A stretch of 64,000 nt of DNA from Pomacea canaliculata (lineage: Eukaryota > Mollusca > Gastropoda > Architaenioglossa > Ampullariidae), in contig NC_037597.1 in assembly GCF_003073045.1 (NCBI RefSeq), forward strand, positions 9,025,217 through 9,089,216. Direction: 5' to 3'. The notes below the pieces were generated by a model. That model saw only the letters and a list, made by a program, of their open reading frames with translations. It did no database searches and was not told the DNA's origin. The position numbers and the translations under genes were made by a program. Each line of letters opens with the position of its first letter. The first letter of the stretch is position 1. Below are positions 13,201 to 28,200 of this stretch, piece after piece.

Positions 13201-16200
13201 AAGAAGCAATGGAGAGTTTTAATTAACACTTTATTAACAGCTTCTCCAACTATAATTCAACAGGGTGGGAAGGCATACGACTCAACGATCTGCCAAGTAT
13301 ATAGTCAACCGCCAGAAACACATCAGTTAGCTTTAGACATGTGGTGAGGGCTATAGATGGCTGGATCTCACGAACAAGTAAGGTTTATCACATTTGTTTA
13401 TCACATTTGGCAGAGTCTGCTGTCAGACGGACCTCAAATGCTGCGTAACAGCGGCGCTAGTGTTGCGTGCGAACAGGTGCCATTGATATCTTGATCTCCG
13501 CGTCTTGGCAAACAGACTCGAACATCGTGATCTTTGATGTCCTATGTTAAGGCCGCAGTGCCTATCTTAATGAAACGGGAAAATAGCTTACCGAGGACTT
13601 AAATGGAAAAGAATGGTTTATAAAAAGTTGGATGAAACATGTCACGGTTACCAAAAGAGAACGCATGTCACCACCACACTGATCTCTCACAGAGGTGTCG
13701 TCTGCTGGTCGGCATGTAATCACATTTCCGGTCAGACGGCGCTGATCGCCCCTCAAGACTAGTCGGCAGTCCGGTTCTACAGTTCGGCTGACCGAAATTA
13801 ATGCGGTTGCTCAAACCCTCCCCCAACCCCACAAAAGACTAAAGAGCTAAAAAAATTGTTTGAAGTGTTCCAAATACGACCATAAAGGTCTGTCTGTGTG
13901 AGTGTAAGAGAGAGACTGTGGCGTAGGAACCGGCGGCTGCCCTCTTTCCCCCCAGAAAATAAGGAAATTGAGGCAAGAATGTAAACGTTCACTGTCAACG
14001 TGAAGTTCCCACCCCTCCCCAAAGCCGATCATCTTCCTACGCTGCTGTGTGTGTGAGAGAGAAAGATTTCCATTTAAAGAAATCGGCAATCTCGCAGTCA
14101 ACCTCCAAGACGACAGCAAAATCTCTCGCACTCTGTCAATGGAGCTTTCACAAGCCGCACGCTGTCACAAAAGGCCAAAGACTAACGGGTACCTACCAAA
14201 CTTATCTGTCTTACTGAAGTACGTCTCACTACACCCTTACTCTCCCTCTCCAGTTCAGAGACCAACTTTTTTTCTTAGGGCACGCAGAAAGTCAACAGCC
14301 AGAGTCTATGAATATCAACCTATCTCACTTATCTCCCTATATTATCTTTCGTTTGTACGCAACTATATCCTTTTAAAACATGTATTTTCTCAGTATAAAC
14401 CCACTAGAATATTTAAAAACTCGTTGTGAACGCTCGGCGTGACTGCATTTATGTTTGAAACTGCCACGCATACGGTAATCGGGATAAAACTGTGTGCGAC
14501 AAGAACACAAGATATTCGTGGTAAACTCTCTGTACGGTGAGAACATAGGTAATCAAGGTCAAACTGTGTGGCGAGACCATATGTATATGTAAGCCTTTAA
14601 TTCCTATTCGCAACTGGCGACAGTTTCGCGGGATGTTTTTTTTTTCCATTCACTGAAGGTCCCACCATTTATCTCGAGAGCTTAGCTGGCTTTGTACACA
14701 CATTTTGTCGCTGTTTGATTGTACCATGTTTTAGAGATTCTGACCCGACGACCTCAACACTAAAGGTGTTTACCATTATAGCTAAGAAAATGACAGTGGG
14801 TGGAGCTGCAAGGTATGGACAGAAGAATAGTCGAACCCATTTCTTAAAAGCGCTTGGAAACGACCCGCGGCGAAGTCAAGACCAAGAAATGGATCAACAT
14901 GGGAAAAAAACATAACACGCATGATACTCCTTGTCATATGTAATGTCACAAAGCTGCTCACTTCACTGGGCGGTCCGGAGGAGTAACGGTTAACGCCTGT
15001 CACCAATACAGTGAAGATTGGCTGTCCTGAGTTAAGCCCTCGTCTCGGGCATGGTTCTTTCTCTGCAAGTGGCATCTGTTTACAGGGCTGGCTGCCTTGC
15101 CATGATAGAGCCTTACACTACCTACTGAAGTACTACACTACACTGTGCTAACCCTGCTCACTACCTACTGGAGTACTACACTACACTGTGCTTTTTTTGG
15201 TGGGGGAGGGATTAAACAATTCACGTGTCTCATTAAATACTTAAAATACGAGTTCAGTCAGAATCTTTACACAGTCATCACGCTCTTCTTAGCTCTTTGT
15301 TTCTCGTGACATTGTTAAGACTTATTTCTGAATCATCGATGGATGTTATCCATACACGATGTCTTCTACAGCAGCCCTCCGTGAAACATTTGCTGCAGCC
15401 ACACACCACACTGCTCTTCCCACTTCCAACAAATAAACCCAAAAGCCTTCCCGATAGCAGAATGCGCGCCAGCAGACACATCATGGAGGTCGGCTCTGGA
15501 ATCAGTGAAGCACTTCGACCCTGTGACCCCCCGAATCGCGGCAAGTGCGGGGCCAGGGTACACCGGGTGCGATCGCACAGATTTACGTGCGCGTGTAGGA
15601 AAACGCAACAGTTTGAGGAACACTATAGTCCTCGTGCGCGGTTGTATTATAACTGCATAAGTGAACAAACATACAGCAATATGGAAATGTAACAATATTT
15701 TGAAATAGAACCCCAGACTCCGTATTTCCGAGTCTGTATCATTCGTACAATTAAATGTAAAATTTAAAAAAATCTATATTAAATGTCAAGTTTAATTCTC
15801 AACCTTATGCCCCAACTTCCTGCCACAGAGAAAGATGATCTTACTCTTCTTTGTTTATATATTAGGCATGATGAATTTTTATGAACAGCGTGTCTTGAAA
15901 TTAAAACAATGAAAAAACTTCCTCCAAGCTGTAGACGTTCCAACAACAAAATAGAAAATAAAAAATCACAATCATCCTCAAACAAAGAAGACACTTACCT
16001 GCCCGCTAAGTCCACAAGATGCACTTTGCTGACGATCTCACTAGGTAGACCACTTTCCATCTTCGCCTGTTGTCAAAAAAGATCAAAGAGCAAAATGTAT
16101 TATTTGGGGTGATTTTATTCATCAGCTTAATTAAATAAACTCTCCATCTGAGGTTGCTGGTTAAAAATACGTGGTCACTCATTCTCATACAAATTGGGCT

Positions 16201-19200
16201 AACAAAGCGAAATACAAGTGTCAACACATTTTTTAAATTCTGAACCAGAACAGGTAATAAAAGCGGCACCTTGAGGGATAAAGTACAGTGTGAAACAAAA
16301 ACCTGGCTATTGTGGACATACCTGAGTAAAGTTGACCGTGACAATGGCATGGCTGCGGCTACTGTGCTCATGCATGTGAGTGGCTGCTGTTGTCCTACAA
16401 ACAATTTGTCAACATTTTACAAAGCGGACTACATTAGCGCTTGTTAAGTTGCCTCGACAAATTCAAACCTTTCAACAAGAAAACGGAAACAAGCACGCTC
16501 AGAGAGACAAAGAGAAAGAGATATCAAAGGCAATAATTTCATCCGATCGATGAACGAGTGAACAGGCACGCACTCACATCAGCACACGAGCACACAAAGC
16601 GAACAAGGAAATTCAGATATACATACCTCAGTTGGTTTCCTCTGTCCAGCAGAGTTTGAATCTCGTGAAAATCGTGCACTACATGCCGTGAAAGATCTAC
16701 ACACACGGAAGAACAACAAACAAATAAACAAACAAAAAACAACATATATATATATACACTTGTTTGCATTATGCAGACTCAAAAATCGCAACTTTTCACT
16801 CTCACCACCTTCTGCACTCAAAATTAAAATGTCTCTCTACCTTATCTTCAAAAAAAAAAAAAAAAAGCGGTAAAGACTATCAAGAGAGGTGGAAATGTAG
16901 CCGTTTTAAGGAGGGGGGAGAAGTTGAAGACTGAAAAGCACATATGTATTGCAGATGTTCCATCCTGACAACACTCAGCAACTTACCATGCACGTACGGC
17001 CCTTCCTTTGGGTGTTCCCGCACCCGCAGCGTGTACTTCTCACGCGGGCCTGACGGTTGCAGCAAATCACGCACGCGTTCGTTGTAAATCTCCATGTAGC
17101 TGGCAACAAGAGGACAGGTGTACAAGATCTCAACAAATATGTATACACACAACCACCTGTTCGATCAGAATATATACAGGTACAAGCTATCTCTTTGATC
17201 AGAACGATAAACAAACAATTTGTCTTTCCGAGGTAAAATTATAAAATATTTAATATTTAATAATTAAAAGATTTAATGTGCCGTGTCTTTGATAGCACTA
17301 CCTTTCCAATAAAGTGAGATTGGGAATATATCTACCCCGGCACCAGGAAGGGTACCGAGATCGTTACATCTTGTCATTACACTGTACCTGATCTCCACTC
17401 TGAAGGTAATATTCTCTTCTGGGTTGTCATCGACATGGCTGAAGAGTCCCTGAAAGAAAATATTTTAATCGTGATGACGATCGACTTTACATCAACTATT
17501 AAAATAGGCAAAGCATTTACCGAAAATGACATTTATACAAGATGATGTCTTTGTCGCCTAACAAAGTAAATACCAGAGCTCTTACCGGAGCTTTGAAATC
17601 AACTTTGCTAATCTAGAGTTCATAATCTTTTTTAATATGAGAGCTGTGGCCATCAGGTATTCATGTGCAAACGACGGTATCAGATTCGCTAGTCTGGCAA
17701 AGAACAACCCATTAGAATTCTCGCTAATGCTCGTTAGCTGTCTTAGTTCTTTGCTTGATACGGATTATGCATAATAAATGAATAAATCCACACTAAGCTG
17801 ACAGCAACAAATTATATTTGCACCAAAGTTCTCCCGCTATGGCAAAGTGTATCAAAGCAAGCTGGGTGGCAGAAGAAACAGAGCATGGCGAGGAATCTGG
17901 GCAAGATAATTAAGATAAGCCTACTGATCCTTCAGCTGCAGGGCAAAGGTAGCCTGGGTCACCAACTAAATGACTCGTGGAATCCCGCTAAATGTGATGC
18001 CGGGAACAATGCAAACCTTTTGGGTGGTGCAACGTTCATGAACTCAAAATACTGGTTTGCCTCGGAAATACAGAACAGACACACATTCACTCTCACGATA
18101 CACACACTCCGCTTGAAAATATGTAGCTAAGCAAGTAAGAAATATTTAAGGCTGAGGTCCATCTGTCAATAATAATAAACTTATACGTTAATTAAGAAAT
18201 GTCATTAATTCTTGAATGTCTACAAGAGGGTTTTTTTCCCAATCAACTAGGGATTCAAAGCCCAGTCCAAGACTTTTGCTAATACAGTATATAAATATCC
18301 ACCCCTCTCCTGCCTAGATACATCAGCGTGCCCAGTTGAAACACGTGAGGTTGTTACTGTCCCCGGATACGCCAAATGAACACCTTACACGTCTCTATAC
18401 CAATACACATGTTAAAGTTTAATTGCCACTTGTAAATGTTCATCCTTGACTGTGGTTAACAACCTGTCGCCACAAGCTGGCAAGCATGAAGGGGCTCGGA
18501 CAGAGAAAACCTGGCAATGCACTCCCACAGAGGTTAGCCCACCTGACCCGACAGGTTTGCTGCTGTCAAAGTTTATCAATCGCTAAGCAAACTATCGTAC
18601 TGAGCACACGAACAACTCCTACCTATCCCCAGCCTCGGTGGTTTTATAACTCTAACTGTGACAGCACAGAAAAGAACTGTCACACTGATTCGATTTATAA
18701 ATACATCAATGGAATCTGACTACTGCTATTAATGGAAGTGAAATGAGAAAAGAGGATTTATTAACCTTAGCTCTTGATTTTCATACAGAGAAGTTTAGGC
18801 GTCTCTTTGTTCGCATTAATCACAGGATAGGTTCAATGTCTCTTTTTCTTTGGTCCAAAAAATTTGGACTCTTCCGCTCATCAGATTAGTGATCACAGAA
18901 GGCAATGAGGTGACAGGTTAGACCGAATTCTTGCCGGGACCAAGAAGGGACCGCTTCAGCCCAATTTACAAGCTGTTATTCTGATTCCGACTTGAAGTTA
19001 TTTATGTCATACTGTCACAGAAAAGTCCACCCGAAGCAATCGTTTATCAATTAATAAACATGGTTTTATTTTTTGAAAAAAAATTTTTTTTGATTCACCA
19101 TTTCTCCTTTCTTATCTCCTATTTTCCCAACGATGTTTAATTTAAAGTGAAGTTGCCCTCAAGAACCTTCACTTAATCTCTTTCAATGTCTATTCTTTTG

Positions 19201-22200
19201 TAGTTTCTTATCTGGAAGCTTCTCCCTGTGTCTGTCAAACCTGATCGACACAACACATAACTACACTTTTTCTAGTATACACCTATGCTGTTGAGGCTGA
19301 GTCGTGGACCACAAATGATCTCTCACCAGCCAATAAATTAAGCCGTTACGAGCAGTCAGTGTTATTAATTCACCTTGTTTGATCATTTATCTTTTTTTCT
19401 GCTGGCCTTGAAAAAATGCGCGCGCGAGCGCACACACACGCGCACGTGCAACGAATAACTCCCCACTAACCGCCCCCCCCCCTCTCTCCGATTGTATTAA
19501 GCGCAGGGGATTAACTCATTTAACAACAACAAAAACAACAACAGTTCTCAGAAAAGGACAACGGAATGTGACTACACAAGTCCGTTGCTTGCTGTGTAAA
19601 GCCCGGCAAATCCGCGAAAGTGAGAAAACATCTACCGGCAACATTTATCAGCCTCGCCCAGTCCGGGGGCCCAGGTGAGAGCTGTGGCCAAAACTTCCCC
19701 GCAGCGATAACGGTCGACGTCTTCTCACTTTTTTTTTCCTTTCTTTTTTCTCCCTATCATCTCTACTCAGCGATCGAGGGCTGAGCGCGTGCTCCAGTGT
19801 TGTGTTAGCAGGCGCACGATAAAATACACGAAATGTTCTCGTGTGTGTACTCCTTAACACACAGCAATAAAGTTTTTACTACAGCTTAGATGAAACTATG
19901 ATAAAACTGAAGAAGTAAACTTTTAAACAACAGTTACATAACCCAGGCCGTGTGGAAGGAAGCACTTGTGTGCATTGTAGAGAAAGGGACCATATATTTA
20001 TTAAAATTACAAGGTGTTCTGACGATGACTTCTAAAAACAACTCTAAGCCTTCCCTGTTGAACTGTAGTCACCTACTTAGGTACGAAGTCTGAACAAGGG
20101 ACCATGCTCAATCAAAGCAAGGTTAAACAGCACATTAAACATGCACTTCACAAGAAGTAATCTAGCCTAATGGAACTTGCATCCATAAAATCGGGGGAAA
20201 ACAAAGTATACATTAAAGCTGTTTGCAACAAGGAAGTAAACTTGTTGACATTCATTTAAGTTTTGAAAAATCCTCATCTCTTTTAGGCCACATTTAAGAC
20301 CTCTGGTGATAACTACTTCTCAATGATCTACTGGACAATGATCAGATGGCAACAGTCATGTACATAATAATCGTTCTCATTAACTGATTTTCTGGATGGT
20401 TTTGAAAAACCCATCACAACTTATGTCTCTGTAAACTATAAACAATGAAAAATAATGCTATAGACAAGTCCCTGAAGTGAATGCTTATAGCTTAACTGCC
20501 TGAATGATTATGAAATAAATGTGCACTTCATCTATTAGCAACAATATTGAAAGTTAAGCAGAATTTGACAGGCTAGGTGTTGTTCATTGCAAGATTACTG
20601 TGCTCTAGTCACTTGTCAAGTCTGCTCTGTATGAAAACATCACTTTCCATTTTGGTATGTTTGAATGTAGTACTTCCAGACATCAGTAGGCAGTGCTAAG
20701 TTTTTTACTTGGCATCAGCCATCTTGCATTTTACAGTCTGAAGATACAATTAATACAATAAGTACAAATAACATCACTCTGAATATACACCTGTAAAAAC
20801 AAGCATATCACCACCACCAGCAAAAAGTTTTAGCATACCTCACAAATTCTTGGTGTCAAGCCAACTTCACCCTACAAAAGAAAACAAAAGATTAGGAAGC
20901 CATTAAACTAAAGCATTCAGTTAAAAATCTGATAAGGCATTTCCTCTGAACAAACCCTAGAAACAACTGACCAATGAATTCTGAAAAAGATTTCCGTTAA
21001 ATTGTCCTTCAGTGTTCTTTTTCTCAAGAAGGAAATTTATTAGCAAGGACACAGTCCTGTGCACCCATTTGTGCATGTGTAAGGAATTACCACTACTGCA
21101 GCGGGCATTTTTAAGTGATCACATTAAATTCCTCAGACACTGAGTCAGAAGGGAGAAAAGGACAATGCTGTTCCACCTTACTGCCCCCAAATCCCCTCTG
21201 CTTCCTCCCCCCACCACACACACAAACAAAACAACTCTTTTCCCTTCACTTTCAATCTTGTACAAATATTATGGCAAGGTTTAAACCATACCTTGAATTC
21301 ATGAAAATGTGGACCATCTTAATATAACTTAATATAACTGGGTACCCCACAGAGATGCTGGTCTTAGGCTTATCAATCACTGAGTTGATCTACCTGTCTT
21401 ACCAGACACTTTCTGAGTCCCATTACAATGAAAGCCTTACCGGATATCCCATCATTGTATAGGTCTTTCCGGTGCCTGTCTGTCCATAAGCAAACAGACA
21501 TGTGTTGTAGCCATCAAAGGCTGCCTGTAGTATCTCTGTTCCCAGATCCTGATATACCTGTTGCCAACCAAAATAGTGTCATTTTATAGAAAAGACTTAA
21601 ACAACTTATGTTTTTTTAAATCACAGCTCTCTTCAAGGATGCTTACAAGGCCCTTACAGTAAATGTCCTACACACACACACACAAAAAAAAGAAAAAAAA
21701 CCTATGAAAGTTCAGTTAAATATTGTATTTATACTTTCTCCAGGTGACAAACTCTTCAAGAAAAATATTTATACTTGTGTCTTAGGCAATGAAATGTGAT
21801 TCACGAAGGCCAGTGATAAAAAGTGTACAACTATTGACACTACTCTTGACATGCTCTCTTGTAGTATTGACTTTGAGGTTGTCTTTAGGTACATACTTCT
21901 ATTAAGTACCACTCACTTTTCTTTGAGTATTACAGCTGCCACATTCTGTCCTCTATAGTGATAGTAAGGGTTTGATTTAAGCAGCTACATACTGTCCTCT
22001 GTAGTGATAGGGTTATTGGACAAGGTCCTGAGTTAAGGGCTACACTAAACCCTCTTTCTCTTGATTACCTTGGCTGAAGAACTGTAAAGTTAGAAAAAGG
22101 TGTAAAAGTACACCAAAATTACAGAAAGGTGGGGAACGGTTGGTGGGTGGGTAGGAGAAAGTGTCTTCAAAACATTCTGTCTCCAGTGTGCTAAATTATT

Positions 22201-25200
22201 TCTCGACGAAACATGTAATGCGGCCTAAAAGGGGCTAAAACTTAGGCGCCTGCAAAAAAAAAAAATTCTTCGCCCAACAACTCATGAATAATATGCACGT
22301 GTGCTGCCTGCTGAAAGCTAGAGCTTCAGCATTTTGGAATAGTATCCTTCTGTGCACTTGCACGCTTGTTCTGGCATGTTCTCAAAGCAGACAATTTACT
22401 CTGGACTGGGAGTGAAGATGTTTAAATAATAATTATATGTTCGCCTAAACTGGAAACAGAGACTAGGGTTACTGCAGTACCAGACTTAGGACGAGTCTGT
22501 TATCATTTCATAGCTGACTGCCAATTTTCATTTCAATACAGGACTTATTGTTTCGCGCGGCAAGCAGTGAGATGACATCGCTGTTAAAAGATCACCGAGC
22601 AGCGCGGACAGACGTTACAGAAGTGCCAACGGTTTGTGTGACTGGGTGACCACACGCGATCTATACCCTGCCAACTATACCACTTGTCAACTATTCAGTC
22701 CGCGATCTAATCTGCCCTCGTGCATGTTTTAGTTCTTTCCCGTTGTTTGTACCAGTCATCTGCTAACGAAATGTTTAATGGTTACAAGAGTATACGACAG
22801 CCATTCTAAGCAGTCCTGTACATGGCGCGACACACACACGGGAACACAGGTGTGCATGGACTGTGACAACAACCAGAAAACTGAATGGAACGGGGCTGAG
22901 GGTGTTTTTGGTGGTGGTGTGGTGGTGGTAGTGGTCGTGGTGATTTTGGTATTTCTTCAACTCTTAAATGTCAAGACAACGTTGATCTCCTAGCTGCATA
23001 CAGAAACACACATCTCCAACATACGACTGTCTCTCTCTCTCTCACACACACACAACATACACACGATCCACGCGCGCGAACACTACAGTAGGTGAGCGAC
23101 TAATAACGTTCCAGGACCGACATGATAAGTTGAATGAGGGGTGGTCAGGGTATGGGTGTCCCTGTATCTAAACCAACCTGTGGTTGCTGTCTCTTCTCTT
23201 TTTACTAATATGTGTCCTAAATACCTCACAACCTACAGAAACTTTAGAATTTGTACACCTTGGTGTCTGCGTGAATAAAAGTGAACAGAGCTCGTGACTG
23301 CACCTTTAATGGCGTGTTATTGATCACCAACCATTCCTACCAAAGATCCGGATCTGAAACCTGAAACTGGTTTATAATCCACCCACAAATTCCACTTGCA
23401 TTCACTTTTCTTTCTGCACGCTTGTACTATTTGTGGTAACGACCATGAAAGGGCTTTCTTTATTTATGAAGGAGTCACCATCACCCTGACTTTGATCCTC
23501 CCAAAGAACGCACGGTGTAAACACGAAAACAGCTTGTGTCCGGCAACTTTCACAATACACGCAGTGAAAAGAGGACAAAACTAGTAAACATGTACAAGAC
23601 AAACCAGACGACCAGAGACAAAAAAAAAAAGGAACTAAAGACTTTGATAAGTTGTAAAGAAAGGCCTATTTTTCTAGTCTTCTTTAGATTTTTTTCCACA
23701 TTACTAACGTATTAGCGCAGGTACCCTCCACCAACCCAAACCCATCCCGACAACCGTCCATGCACGCAAGCGCGAATGCTGAAATCAACTATCTAGGAAT
23801 CAGTAGAGCATAAATCATTGAGGTTGGTTGTTTTGTCTTTTTTTGCCAAATCATTGCACGCCTGTCACGATCCGGTCACTACTCTGGGTTTAGGTCAGAA
23901 AAATGTCACGGAAACAATGTCTTGGAAATGTCTGCACGTAAGAAGAGCATTTGTGGGAAACAGCAGTAAACAATCAACACAATCTAACGGTGTTGGTGAA
24001 CAAATATTTATAGAATGACGACTTCTTGAAATGGCAAAAGGCCGCGTGTCTGAACACGACCCACAGACGGACAACAAACAATGAAAGAAGGCAGGGTCTG
24101 ACTGCTAATGTATATGGGCCAGAACTGCCATTGAGTCACGCTCTATTGGTTTTTTTTGGGTCGTTAGAAATGCTTTGGCACGCCACCAATTCTCTCCAGC
24201 AGAACCTATACAATGTTCTTGTGCTCTGTCCAAAGGGCGGGGCCAGGGTTAAACTGTCCATCTCTCTAAATGTAGACAAGACTGCGTAATAAGCGCAAAA
24301 GACGTTTGCATTCCTCGTTTCTGGCATGCTGGTGGTGTAAGCAGCACATTATTTCTCTTGTCAGCGGACCGACACTCTGAGACAAAGGCCATGGATGCCT
24401 GATGTGAACGGCTATCATTTTCTGAGATGTATAGCTCGAATTTTTTTAAAGACAAAACAAGCAAAGAAATAATTTTGACAAAATTATGTTTATTCTTTTA
24501 ACAACGACACGCTAGACAGTTGACAACAATCTTTGAATCATGCCGCTAAAGCAGTTATCCTACATATACCTGTCCTCTTTTTAAACAGTTCACTGAACCC
24601 GCAGGGTTGCGTTTATTTAAGCGTTACTTCCGCTCCCACACCTTCTATCAGATAAGCATATCTGTATGCACAGTACAGTACAAACATCTCCCCAGGAGAC
24701 AGAAAAGGACAAAAACATGCTTGAATAAGTAGAAAAATAACAATAGTCAGTTTCCTCTTAGATTATGATAATTAGTATTTTTTGCCAGAAAGGTTATAAT
24801 GTAGATCATCAGCATGAAACGATGGAAGATATTTCAGAATGAGTTTGTAAAGCAGTGTTTGCGGCGACTGTGATATGTGGCGCTGATTCTGCGTTTGTAT
24901 CATCGGTGTGAGAAATCAGAATGAGAATGTGGGAAGCAATGAGGCAACTCGTTATACTTTCAGCTGGGTCAAGATACTCCTAGCAGGCTCACTGCTCGCC
25001 TAAACACTTGACCAGCGTTTGACGCACGTTTTCTGGAGTTGATTCTGTCGGATATGTCAGGGGAAGGGGTCGCACTTTCACTTTGGTGCTTCCACTTATC
25101 AAGTAAGCTTGAAAGCTTGTTAACTTCTCGTCGGGCCCTGCTGTTATCTGCAGGTATATGTAGAACTGAGCGGTTTCTGGTTGTTCTGTACACTGCTGTG

Positions 25201-28200
25201 TGCCACTGCTACTGCTAACTTTCAGTGGTTAGAAACGCAATGGTGACCGAACATGGACACTAGCACCTCTGTCGTCGTATGCGCTAGATATTGCCCAAAA
25301 CAAAAGTGTACTGCATGGAACTAAACACAAACCGAGCACTAGCTGCCACATACTAGGTTGCTGTTCCTAATCAAGACGCTACCCGCCCTTGTGGAAAAGA
25401 ACATTTCCTTCTCTGGAGTGCTTTTGTGTCGTTATTCTCAACAGATTAGGCTGCATCTTAGAGAGAAAAAAAAATTACTTTAGCCAATAACTATATGAAA
25501 CTTCTAAACACAACTTTCATGATAGCGAATGTCCAGTTGCGATGATGTAGACAAACGCTTTCTTTCAACGTGAGTGCCTGATAAGTATTTTGTTCTAGCA
25601 CCATGCTATAGTGTGTAAATTTATTCAAGCCTCGCCACCAAAAGTCAGGCACTCAGAGGGAACAGCTAGGTGCCACGCTACGCTCCTGACACCTCCTGTG
25701 ACAAAGAGAGGGATTAAAGAGAGGGATTATCTTTTTCAAGAATGTGTCCTACGTCCTGCGAGTCACACCTGAGCACGGAATCCACTCAAACTAGAAATAC
25801 TGATCTCACCATAGTCTTTGCATGAGAACCTGCTTTGCACCTGCGCCGCACGCACGAGTTCTTACCGGCACCATTAATTCATAACATAGCTGGCACTCTT
25901 TATTTCACCCAAAGGCGCACCAAGACCCTCCGTAGACTAATACAAACACGCGCTCTGTCGGCGGGTGGAGTGTCTATTTAAGAAGGCATGTGTCCACACA
26001 AGAAAGCTAAAGTCCCGCTCAAGAACTCTCGAGGTGCACGCGCTGTTCTTGCTACCCTTACGTCCCTCAAACTAACGGAACTTACAGCTTCGTTGTAAAT
26101 CAGTCCCATTCTATACAAGATAGTGAAAATCTGTTAAGCTGTGCTCAGCTAAGAACACGCGGTCAGTGGGCAGACTCGCCTGGTGCAATGTTCACTGACA
26201 AGTGCATTTAACATTGTGCCCATTGTGTCACTCTCAAAGCAGTTTCAACTGGGATCTCAAGTTTGTAGTCTTAATTAAAGACACACACACACTCTGTCCG
26301 CTTCCCCCCAACTTACCTACAAGGCTGAGAGAGGGTGTTAATAAAAAGGAATACCTACCAGTTCTTGAGAAGCATAATCACTGGATGTGTTGCGTTCTGA
26401 CGCTGAATCATAACAGTAGTCAAATGTGAAGTGTTTTAAGCGATCCCGGCTGTCTCCATATTCCGATAAACCTTCAACCTGAAATAAATAATAATAAAAA
26501 AGACTCTAAGGCTATTTATGTATTGCTGCGATATCTAGAAGTACACGTAACTTTATATGTCCGTCAGTCCGTGTCCGTAAAGGGCCTTCTTAATCAGACA
26601 CGAATGGCAAATTGTTTCCTTCATTTTTTTTTAAACAAAAATTGGGTGCCTTGATGAAAATGATCGCTTTCATTTTCTTGACTGTGTAAGTTCTGATTAA
26701 TGCGCGCACAATACGTTGGTTAAATGGGTATATTTTATGTCAATACAACCGTTTATCTCCAGCCACCCCATTTTCAATGGGTGTCAGTCAATTAAAAAGC
26801 CACAAAAAAAAGTAGCTTTTGACAATTTTCATCTAGGAAACAAATGGTTATAAATGACCAATGCTCTTTTCATACTGCTGGACTTTGTGTGAAGAAGGAA
26901 ATTAGACTTTATATTGCATCTTTTAGGCCATATTCACCCCCTCCCCCCAACAAATCTGTAGTTATATAGAAGGCTTCTTAATAACTTTTAAGGTCACTGA
27001 TAAAAAAGGTGATTCTAACAATACACTAAATTTTGCAAACTTTTATGGTCTATTGCTTTAGATACTATTCAAATATATTCTACAACAATAATTCTTACTC
27101 TAAAAAAGTGTTTTTTGAAGTTTGAGCAAATGTGTTTGTATGTTAGCGATTTTTAAAATAATTATCATCCATCATCTTTCAGTGAACACTATTACCTGAA
27201 AGTAAAAGTTTCTACTTTAACATCCTCTTCTTGACACTGGCCATGAAATAAAATAACAAATCTTAAAACTAGTTATTTTGTGTATATGTCAATAATGCAT
27301 TTCTTTTCAGATCTGAAGCTGATGTTATTCCTAACTTACTACAGTGGACAGGTGTCAACTCTGAGAATTCCATCTAACCCACAATCTTGCTAATATGTTG
27401 AAATATGCATTCACTGTACAGAGGGTGCAAACAGAAAAGCCAGTATTGCAGTTATGACTGGATAGATTGTTGGCTTGTAAAGGTCACCAAAACACTTGCT
27501 CTAATGATGACTTTAATTCAAAGTTATCTCACTAGTGAAGTTTTCATGTGCTGGAGTATTCAAAGGGTGGTAAGAGAGTTTTTAATCACAATCTGTCGGG
27601 TTGAAACTGAAAAAAATAAATAGCAGAACTGCATCAAGACCAGCCCTTCAGCTTGATATAAACTCAAGGCTGGATGTAAGCCGGTAGTCTAGACAAGATG
27701 CTTTTTTCACCACTTTCTACGGCATACCAGGCAAACGCTGCCACCACTCCTTCATATAGCAAAATGAAAATGCATGCTCCCACTGCACTGCATAACTCTT
27801 GGCACCTGAGCCTAACATGTTACTGCCAGTCAAACCACCATACTGGCAAGCTCCTGCACCAACTACAATACACAGGCTCCCCTTCACTCTCCACAGCTGC
27901 TGTCAATGCTGCTTGCTAGATGTCACTGCTCACAGAAGGCAAGCAATGCAATTGTACTGTGAAAACAGATGGCGGAAATAACATTGGTCGGCCTTGTCCT
28001 AGCCTGCAGGTGAAGATCAATCTTCTTCATGGTCTCAGCTAGTGCATATGTAGACCATTTGCCAATATGCATAGCCCTGCATCAAGAGTAGCTTATTTGC
28101 AAAGCTTGCCAATTTATTCTCCTATGTATTAGTGATTAATCTAAATATTTCTATTTTGTATGTCAAATAACTGATTTTTTTTATAATTTCCAAGATTATC

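Larger units (their letters stand above)
12674..15998 (-). other. Kinesin intron 10
   Basis: This 3.3-kb intron falls inside the Ser codon of DLAGSE. It contains a SINE (14970-15114) with a tandem tail. The rest (about 13.3-14.9 and 15.2-15.9 kb) is richer in GC than its surroundings, and its open frames on both strands show no recognisable domain. I see no nested gene. Confidence 0.6.
21558..26358 (-). other. Kinesin intron 3
   Basis: A 4.8-kb intron between the FDYCYDSA exon and the P-loop exon. It has simple repeats at 22903-22943 (GGT-rich) and 23028-23062 (CT then CA), a direct repeat near 21933-22010, and a possible coding exon near 24.97-25.23 kb. Otherwise I see no supported gene. 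Confidence 0.6.

Noticed and set aside
14049-14429. 126-codon plus frame and overlapping minus frames
   Set aside because: Lies in kinesin intron 10; frames open on both strands with no recognisable motif, as expected of locally GC-richer DNA.
15297-15695. Open frames of 109-131 codons on both strands
   Set aside because: No domain or splice partner; next to a tandem repeat within intron 10.
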